Below, in pieces: positions 56,235 through 64,000 of a stretch of 64,000 nt of DNA. The notes under the pieces are model-generated. The model did no database searches and was not told the origin of the DNA. It saw only the letters and a list, made by a program, of their open reading frames with translations. How positions within the stretch are numbered: position 1 is the first letter of the stretch; each line of letters begins with the position of its first letter. The DNA lies in contig OY821519.1 in assembly GCA_963682025.1 (NCBI GenBank), positions 253,444,116-253,508,115 on the forward strand, read 5' to 3'. The stretch is from Cordilura impudica. Its lineage: Eukaryota > Arthropoda > Insecta > Diptera > Scathophagidae. The position numbers and the translations under genes were made by a program.

Positions 56235-56590
56235 TCATTTGTATATGGAGACTATGAGGACCGATCACGACCATAGTTGGTAAAGTCGTTTATTTTTATA
56301 GACTTAAGACTAACAAAACTAATAATGGTCATATAAGTTTTATTTTTGGAATAATAATTAATGGCTTTAATAAACATACACAAACTATAATTGACGCTGA
56401 TCTATATGATAATTTGGATCTTAGGGCAATTTCAGCCGATCTTTTAAGGATCACTTATATAGAGTCTAGGTCTGAAAATCTTGCAATTTCCACCAAATTC
56501 AATAGCAATTTTCCTATGGTCACCAGAATGTTTTATACAAACGGACATCTCTAAATTAACTCAGAAAATGATCGATCGATCGGTGTTATA
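56235..56590 (-). mobile_element. DINE-1-like repeat, decayed
   Basis: TTGTATATGGAGACTATG, GACCGATCACGACCATAGTTGG, TTAATGGCTTTAATAAACATACAC, ATATGATAATTTGGATCTTAG, CTCAGAAAATGATCGATCGATCGG. Microsatellite lost. Confidence 0.7.
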
Positions 56591-57429
56591 TATCCTTCTA
56601 TTTCCATATAACACCGTCATCGCCCACACTTTTCCAATGTTATCACGATCGATCGTCTAGTGGGCCCTTCTAGAATTGTGACTGAACCAGATAGAAGAAA
56701 GGTTTTTGTGTCCATGCAGATATGGAAATATGCGTTATCTTGGTGGACGATATTTTCCTCCATTTACTCAACCTCCGAGGACTTTAATTCAATTTCGAGG
56801 ATATGAATCATAACTTTCCATGGTAGCTTACCAAATCATAAGACTACTTTATGACCACTTTAGGAGCATTTGACTTCTTTAAGTCATGCCAGTAATAACT
56901 GTATACATCTGCTATATGAAGGTTAAAAGACAAGGTATTACAACGAGGTCATGGCCATAGTTTTATGGAAAGCATGCGGAGTTATTCATGTTGATTATTT
57001 TGGAAATGGAAAATATATATTACTGGCGAATATTATTCCAAGTTACTGGTTGTTTTCAACAACATATTGCAAGAAAAACGTTGTCATTTCATTTCTCACA
57101 AAAAAGGAGTAAACTTTTATTAGTTAAATTCATGGGTACATATCTGGGTTATTTCTATGGCAAATTTCCGCTCGTATATCAAATTCTAATCGATTAAGAT
57201 AATTTAATTATTAAACAAAATTCTTAAAGTACTTATTTGTATGTATAAGCTTTTACTTTTGTGGGTACTCTTGATAAACAAATACTTTAGAAGATAAATT
57301 TTGGTTTTGTGCAAAATCCACTTCATTCCTACTTCAGGAAAAAATCAAGTGGAAGAAATCAAGGTTAAATAAATGCAATCACTTGATATTGAAAATTTTT
57401 ATTTACAGTTTTGTGGAAAAACACTTGAT
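56591..57429. other. Unassigned, less AT-rich sequence
   Basis: Base composition is more balanced than its surroundings (56600-56960), as in old coding relics, but no protein family could be recognised in any frame. Confidence 0.3.
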
Positions 57430-57570
57430 ATCTTCTTTGAAAAACAAAAGGTATTTTTAAGGTATTTTTTAAGAAAATTTACTTTTTGAAACAAAAATAT
57501 AGTTTTTTATTTAATTTTTTAAGAGAAGGTACTTTTTAAGAAAAATTACTGTTTAAGAAAATATTATCTA
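57430..57570. repeat. Degenerate TAAGAAAA array, small
   Basis: AAGGTATTTTTTAAGAAAAT and TTTTTAAGAGAAGGTACTTT words, as at 25.3-28.0 kb. Confidence 0.65.
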
Positions 57571-57984
57571 TTTATTTAATAACTATGTAATAATAAATTA
57601 TTACAAAATTATATTAATTAAGCACTAGCTGCTAAGGCCATCGGCACATAATTTACATAATTTTTTTTCAAAATTTGAGTAATTACAATTCTAAATTTAT
57701 TTTTAGGGTAGTTTTAATTCGGATTTTAATTTTACAATGATCTTTGTAAAAAAATTTATATTTATGTATATTTAAATTCAATTCATTAATTATTAATTTA
57801 AATTTTGCAAAGAATGAACTAAATTTTATTAAAAATATTTAATTCTTTTAAGAATTTAATTTATTGTTAATATTAAGGTATCTGAGATAATGTTAGGTAG
57901 GTTATAATTATTTTTAATACAGATAGATTTAATATAAATATATTAAATTATAATATGGTTCATTGAAATTATGATTTAGATGAT

Positions 57985-58400
57985 CTACAGAAAATACAGT
58001 CAGGTGCTGGCTTCTTCTCCATGAGGTGTTGGTGTGTTAATCGGCAATGGCCTAATCGTATTCTTAAATATTTTTGTAAATGTGCTCTGGGAGTATTTGG
58101 TGGGTAAAATGGTGACTTCCCGTCTGGATTGAACTGTTTGTATATGTGTGAATAGCTATCCCATTCATTCCTTTGTTTTTATATTTTATGAAATTGTTGT
58201 CAATTACAGCATAGGATACTCCACTTATGGATTTGGATCCATCAGTATAGCAAAATGTTCAGTTTTAATTTGTATATTCATATTTCTTTTGTTGGAAAAG
58301 TGATACATAAATATCTTGTGAGGTAATGTGTTTAGAATAGCACATTAACGATGTCTCAATGCTATCACTCGAAAGTAGCCAAGGTGAACGTAGCCAATTA
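57985..58400 (-). pseudogene. Non-LTR retrotransposon RNase H/C-terminal relic
   Basis: Minus strand from about 58270: FCYTDGSKSISGVSYAVIDN (RNase H first Asp block), then in a second frame LRIRLGHCRLTHQHLMEKK and PAPDCIFC, the R.R.GH..LTH..L......C..C ending found after RNase H in I-clade and related elements. Upstream, SDSIETSLMCYSKHITSQD continues the linker. Frameshifted; no RT seen. Confidence 0.7.
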
Positions 58401-58434
58401 AATTTCTTCTTTGATGATGGATTTATGTCCAATA

Positions 58435-58990
58435 ATAAGAAAATATATTTTTTAAGAAAATGTAATTTAAAAAAAAAGCACGTTAAGCCGTACTTTTTAA
58501 GAAAATGCACTTTTTAACCAAAGATGCTTTTTAAGAAAATTTACTTTTCAAGAAAATGTACCTTTTAGACAAAGGTATATTTTAAGAAAAGCTACTTTTC
58601 GAGAAAGGGTATTTTTAAAAAAGGATAATTTTAAAATGAAAGATAATTTTTTAAGATAAGGTCTTTTTTCTTAAAAAGTACCTATTAAGGAAAGGTACTT
58701 TTTCGGAAAAGGTTATTTTCAACAAGCGGTCCTTTTTAAGAAAATACTTTCTTCAGAAAAGTACTTTTTAAAGAAAATGTACTCTATTAAGAAAATGTAC
58801 TTTTTCAAGAAAACGTACTTTTTTACTTTTTTTGAGAAAAAAAGTACTTTTCTTAAAAGTATATTTTAATAGAATATACTTTTTTATGAAAAGTGATTAT
58901 TAAGAGAAAGTAAATTTTTAAGAAAAATTAAATTTTTAAGAAAATTAGCTTTTTTAAGAAATGCTACTTTTTTAGGTTAATATACTTTTT
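58435..58990. repeat. Degenerate TAAGAAAA array, large
   Basis: Dense TACTTTTTAAGAAAATGTAC-like words. One perfect local palindrome, GTACTTTTTTACTTTTTTTGAG opposite GAAAAAAAGTACTTTTCTTAA, lies near 58819-58858. Confidence 0.8.
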
Positions 58991-60792
58991 AAGCCTCTGG
59001 AGGAATTTTTATGTTAAAATTCATATTTCTAGATTATTATATCAAGAAGACTTTGACCGGGTTTGTCTCATTAACATTCGAACTCGCTTTTGGAATCTAC
59101 ATGGAACCCTAGATTCATTTGCTTAGAATTTAGAAAATTAAAGATTTTTCTCAATTTTTACCCTTTTTATTCCATTGTTTTTGACCAATGTTTTTTCTCG
59201 TTACAATCTTTATACCAAATTTTATTTTCCTAGATATATGTATTTGTTTATAAGATAAAAAAAAAAGATAACATTTACACTTTGTGCCAATTAAAGTGGT
59301 TAATATTTACGCCGGCAAGGGAACCTAAATACCAACTTTCAGTGCGTCAGGTCGTTTTAAAATTTGCATAAAATCAAAGAAATAAAACAATATGTATAGC
59401 TCATATAAATGATTATGGACAAGTACTTTTTTTTCTTTTACAAGTTCATTCCATTTTAAATTGGTCACGGTTAAAAAAAGACGTTGTATTAATTTTATAA
59501 CTGCAGCAATCGTACTACTACTCGTACTTATCTAGGAATTTTGTTTAATAAAAACATAAATATTTCAACGATTAATGATTAAGTTACGATCATGAAAATT
59601 TTTGTATCTTTATCAAATTATCAGATAAGTGTAGCGCAAATACAAATACAACTACAAACATTTAACGAGAATTATAGTCGGTCAAGCCTGACCATGTGAT
59701 GGGATACACCTCATTGATTGCAATGATAATTAATTCAGTGATAATATATCGGTCCAAAAATGGTATTCATTTGTATTTTAGGTTGCTATGTAAACGTTTT
59801 CTTAGCTGTCTTGCCAAGAGAGTTTGGATGATCTGGCGATTTTAAAGAGTATTTTTCAAGAATATATACAAACTCGTCTTTTACTGATGGATTTTTATGA
59901 TCCAAGAATCTTGGATTGGTGTTCAATAATTAAATTCCTAGCCATTCCCAAAAGTTTCTTTTAAAAAGGATGGCCTTGCAGTCCAAGCTAAGATTTGAAT
60001 ACGCATTATTAAATATAGCAAACGTTTAGAAAAAATATCGCCCTATTTTTTTTTTTTTTTTTTTTAATTTTACAAATAACAGTTTGTGAGATATATTTTC
60101 CCAACTAAGAGATAATATGATTATAATTAATTAGTTTAATTTATTAGTCAATGGATGAATTATTACAGATTATTAGAAATAAGTAAAATTACAAACAAAA
60201 CTTATAAGAGTAATTATGAATTTAATTACATTATTAATTTATGTTTTATTACAGTTTGCAATAAAAAATTTATGTATTGGTTTTTAAAATCACAGCAAAT
60301 TCTCCTGAATGGATCCGCAAGAGCATAATTTGATCGAAAAAATTTTACTTTTACAAAACTTTGAGGAACATTAAAGCAAATTGTATTTAAAAGAAATTCC
60401 GAGCTGATTTCGCCTTGAATTAGATTGATCAAGTAAATTCATTTGTCATATCAAAGACAATTCGAGTAACTTCCAAACGGCATCTCAAATAAACTAGTAG
60501 GTAAACCACTTACTTCTAGATAGCTCACCTCAGAGAGTTTTTAATTAATTAATTTAATTTTTACTTTTCATGATCGAATCCGAATTACTTTCATTTTACG
60601 TTATGAATGAATCACATATCAAATTAAGTTTCTTAACTCTGGCAAATTGTCTGGAGTTTCATAACACAAACCAAAACTCACAGTAGTAGCACCTACAGAG
60701 CTCAGGTGGAATATTAGTGCACGAAACTTTATAATAAAAGGCAATAATTAATTGCACTCGCTGGCCGTAATCTTATTGGTGCAACGACGGTT
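58991..60792. other. AT-rich, little recognised
   Basis: 59660-59765 (ATTATAGTCGGTCAAGCCTG, GGTCCAAAAATGG) is a weak reverse DINE-like fragment. A long T run lies at about 60047-60065. No genes seen. Confidence 0.4.
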
Positions 60793-61330
60793 TTATACCC
60801 TCCACACCAGAGTGCAGAGGGTATATATAAGTTTTTCATTTCATTTGTAATAATTAAAAAAAAAATTGGACCCCAAGAAAATATATATATGTTCTTAATC
60901 CTTATAACAAAAGGAGTTGATTTAGCGATGACCGTCTGTCCGTCTATGGAAATCACGATCACGCCCTTAGTAAGTTAGCAGGGTTGCTCAATGATTCTTT
61001 GACATTATGAGCATGTTTCTATTAAAAATCATCAAAACCCTTCAATAGGTCTCGAAATTTCAATGAAATTGTAAAAAAAATTATTGAAATATATGATTTT
61101 TCTATATTGTTCTTGTTATTGTTATTATTCAAAATTTTGTTATTTATGTGTCATAGCTAAAATTGCTGTTGTGTTGTGGCCGATGTGTATGTAGCATTTG
61201 CTTAATGAATGTGCATGTATCATTATACTCCACGTCTCATATTAGTTTAAGTTGGTACTGCCACACCTTTTTAGCGTTATCCCGAAATAATTACAAAGTA
61301 TCGCCAATATGAATGAAAAGTAATAGTATA
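60793..61330 (+). mobile_element. Family D repeat, longest uninterrupted copy
   Basis: Stem TACCCTCCACACCAGAGTGC then AGAGGGTATATATAAG, CCGTCTGTCCGTCTATGGAA (GTCY), ATCACGATCACGCCC, GATTCTTTGACATTATGAGC, GGTCTCGAAATTTCAATG, a GTTATT-rich part and TTAGTTTAAGTTGGTACTGCCACA. Same order as 35985-36870 without the DINE-like insertion. Architecture is DINE-1/mini-me-like but sequence differs from the main family. Confidence 0.75.
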
Positions 61331-61867
61331 AAATATATTTTCGTAAAAACGAAAGTATGTAGTTATTTAAAAAAAAATAATTAAATAACTATATATAGAT
61401 TTTAATAAAAATAAAAATAAATCATAACTTTTTTAACACTAGATGTAAGCAGTTTCTTTTTTAAGAACTCTAAATTTTAACTTATATATAAATGTCCATA
61501 TTACAAATTTTTTCATTTGCTAATTTTTAATTTTTTTTATACAATTTATCATGTTTTGATGAATTCAGAAACTCTATGATTATAAGCTTTAAGCAATTTA
61601 AATATATTTCGCATTTATGAACCCTTTCTTTGACTTCAGGTATTCTAACGCCGGCTGGGTTCAAAAAATATTTCTCTTTGATCCCTTTTGATGGATCGTG
61701 ATAGTTTTCCTACTCTAATAATTGAAAAATAATAAACTTTTTCAGATAGAAGTTAATTCTTTCTATAAAAAAGCATCTGGTCAAAAAAGAAAAACAATTA
61801 ACTTTAAATTTAAATTTATTCACTGTTGTTCCAGTGAAACTGTCATCTCTCAGTGAAATAATTTTGG
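61331..61867. other. No recognised feature
   Basis: AT-rich; nothing supportable. Confidence 0.3.
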
Positions 61868-62515
61868 TAGCTACAAGCATCAGCACAAACTTATTGCACC
61901 GATCGTCTAAGAATCGCTTTCATATTTGATTTAGCAATGTCTGTCCGCCCGTCCGTCCGTCTTTCTGTCTGTGTCTCCATGTAAATCTTGCATTCGTATA
62001 TAAGATTTTATCTACCATGGGACGCACGTTGTTGAAATTGGTGAAAATCGGTTCATGTTCAGGCCTAGCCCCCATACAAATAACCCCCTAACAGACTGCT
62101 TAAAATTGTCGTCACATCCAGATTATCATACATGTATATCGACAAAATTTTAAGTATATGTTGCTATTATACCCACTAATCGGTAGTCCAAAAATAACGG
62201 TGTAGAACAATTTTTAGTCATAGTCCCCATATAAAGCAGACTCCCGATCAAATCAAATCGAAATCAAAAATTGTACATAGATTTTTTTATTTGGTTTATA
62301 ATTGTTTTTGAGAAAAGTAAATGACTCTACTAAGTATGGTCAGGATCGGTCCATTCTTTGACTATCTCTCTTATCTGCACGCCAAAAGTAATAACAATAC
62401 CAATAAAATTTGTTTGTGGCTCCTATACCCAGTTATTGCCTCAGCAAAGTTTGAAATGCTTCGTATAGGGTATTATATAGCCGACTACAAATTTCTTTCA
62501 TGTTTTAGGCAGAGA
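61868..62515 (+). mobile_element. DINE-1-like repeat, decayed near-full copy
   Basis: GGTAGCTACAAGCATCAGCAC, GTCTGTCCGCCCGTCCGTCC, CATGTTCAGGCCTAGCCCCC, TAATCGGTAGTCCAAAAATA, CATATAAAGCAGACTCCCGA, AAGTATGGTCAGGATCGGTCC, GTATAGGGTATTATATAGCC. Confidence 0.8.
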
Positions 62516-63289
62516 TTATAATTAATGATACTGTGAGTATTTGTTAATTCAAGCTTTATCTACATCACTGCGAGAGCATGCATTTTTGTTAGTTGCAAAC
62601 TTCAACATAATTTTATAATAACCTGAGACCTAGCATGGTGTAGGGTATTACAAAATTAGTATATATCATAATTACATGGAACTTATATTTAATAACTCTT
62701 AATCTAAGCGATGTTTTTTAATAACATAGATAATGGAAAAAAATCATAAACAATAATGAGAATTTTATCAATGAAATATTTATTTTACTGATTCCTAAAG
62801 AATTAACAAATTACGTAATTTAATAATGATTATTAGTTTCAAGTTTGAACTAATTTATTTTACTTATGAATGTATATTTTGATAATGTATATATGTATGT
62901 ATATATATATATATATTGGTAACACTTTGATAGTTTTTATGATCGTACAATGTATGCGACTTTTGTTCAATTTCCGACATTACTTTAATGTGAATTTCTT
63001 CTGTGTGTTTTCTTTTTCTTTTTTTGTGTCACTAAACGTGTTTATTTACTTGTCTATATACTTTGTTTTTTCTGGGGTTTTTTCAATAGATATGTTGATT
63101 TCTAACTGGGTTTAGAATCTTTAACATAGTGATTTAATTGTTTTTTTTTTTTTTTAGAATAATATTCATTTGTCAATTTTATTTTAAATAAAATATTTAT
63201 TTGAAGATTATCGGAAACAAATTAAAATGATTTCTAAGAAATGTAATTTTAACGGAAAAAGGTAAAAACAAAAATTCTGTGAAGTTTTC
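62516..63289. other. AT-rich spacer with TA microsatellite
   Basis: (TATG)/(TA) tract at about 62886-62917; otherwise nothing recognised. Confidence 0.4.
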
Positions 63290-63545
63290 TATACTAAAAC
63301 AAGTGGGTTTCGAGAGAGAATCTTAGGTCGAATTAATTAGATATAGAGAATTAGCATAAACTAAATTTATGTGCCAGTGTTAAAAATTTGTTGCCTGCCG
63401 ATAAGAAAAAGTTCATATCGGATACTATTTTATATGATGACTAGATCGAAAAATGGACCGACCATGACTATATTTGATGAAGTCAAATATTTTTCGAAAA
63501 AAATAAAACATATACAAACCAGAAAAAGCTGTGTAATACCTTTGT
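63290..63545 (-). mobile_element. DINE-1-like repeat, 5' part of a reverse copy
   Basis: GGGTTTCGAGAGAGAATCTTAGG, ATAGAGAATTAGCATAAACT, AAAAAGTTCATATCGGATAC, ATGGACCGACCATGACTATA. It breaks at 63545 where a forward copy begins. Confidence 0.75.
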
Positions 63546-64000
63546 TTTTTATACCCAATACCACTTTGTGGTCAGGGTATATTGAATTTGTGCTGATGTT
63601 TATAACTAGATCCATCTTTTATTATACCGATCGACTCAGAATCACTTCTGTATCGATTTAGCGATGTCTGTTGTCCATGTAAACTTTGTAGTCAAACTGC
63701 AGGTCGCTAATATGAATATATTTTGATGAAATTTAGTGTGTAAGCTTCTATTGGCCATAGGATGAAATTGAAATTGGTGAAAATTGATTCATGTTCAGAC
63801 CTAGTTCCCATACAAATGGCTCCTATGAGATCGACTTATATTGCGATAATATCTAAATTATCATATAGATCTCGCTCAAATTGGGTGTGTGTATGTTTAT
63901 TATATCTATCTATCAGTAGTCCAAATTCTTAGTCATAGCCCCCCTTTGAAGGTGATTCCCGATCTTCACTTAAATCTAGCATAGATTTTTCTCAAATTTG
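63546..64000 (+). mobile_element. DINE-1-like repeat, forward copy running off the window
   Basis: TTTTTATACCCAATACCACT then TTGTGGTCAGGGTATA, CGACTCAGAATCACTTCTG, CTGCAGGTCGCTAATATGAA, CATGTTCAGACCTAGTTCCC, GATTCCCGATCTTCACTTAA. Inserted head-on into the reverse copy at 63290-63545. The microsatellite is reduced to a remnant. Confidence 0.85.

Overview
This window is AT-rich, gene-poor nuclear DNA from an insect, almost certainly a higher (cyclorrhaphan, probably calyptrate) fly. The evidence is spliced genes with GT-AG introns of 53 bp to about 1.5 kb, a cationic amino acid transporter very like its Drosophila counterparts, a Methuselah-type receptor ectodomain, a GYR/YLP-motif secreted protein, and dispersed DINE-1-like repeats carrying GTCY microsatellites. 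The fly assignment is inference from these families; the species cannot be named.

Only three host genes can be supported, all on the minus strand. (1) At 961-1443 lies the signal peptide and ectodomain exon of a Methuselah-like GPCR, whose later exons would lie left of the window. (2) At 4760-6975 lies a two-exon gene for a small secreted GYR/YLP-motif protein. Its first coding exon carries only the ATG, and it has a good TATA box, donor, acceptor and poly(A) signal. (3) At 48529-51692 lies a four-coding-exon, 594-residue cationic amino acid transporter (SLC7/CAT family).

Everything else is transposons, relics and simple or tandem repeats. 1-3.6 kb: Tc1/mariner-superfamily relic, Helitron, DINE-like mosaic. 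7.4-13.9 kb: a three-level nest, in which an intact 5,214-bp Ty3/gypsy element with apparently identical 490-bp LTRs and a TATA target duplication sits in a DINE-like copy, which sits in an older repeat. 13.9-19.1 kb: tRNA-headed SINE-like unit, Tc1 relic, mariner-type relic, non-LTR reverse transcriptase relic. 19-35 kb: full DINE-like copies, hairpin MITE, MADF-domain fragment, degenerate TAAGAAAA arrays, a roughly 110-bp tandem repeat, Tc1 relic. 35.8-38.8 kb: a perfect-looking 1,516-bp tandem duplication, each copy holding a tRNA-like head and a hammerhead-ribozyme-like core. 38.9-47.1 kb: two Harbinger-type MITEs with TTA/TAA duplications, two Helitrons, a pogo-like MITE, a Jockey-type relic. 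52-64 kb: more DINE-like copies, another Helitron beside a full-length but dead mariner-type copy, an RNase H relic, and further arrays.

The genes do not form a pathway. The useful content is the insertion record: several transposon boundaries and target duplications can be read directly because elements landed inside other known repeats. The two points most worth following are the tRNA-headed, hammerhead-like repeat and the young gypsy element, which has an A AAA AAC frameshift site and a 26-nt leader without a recognisable primer-binding site.
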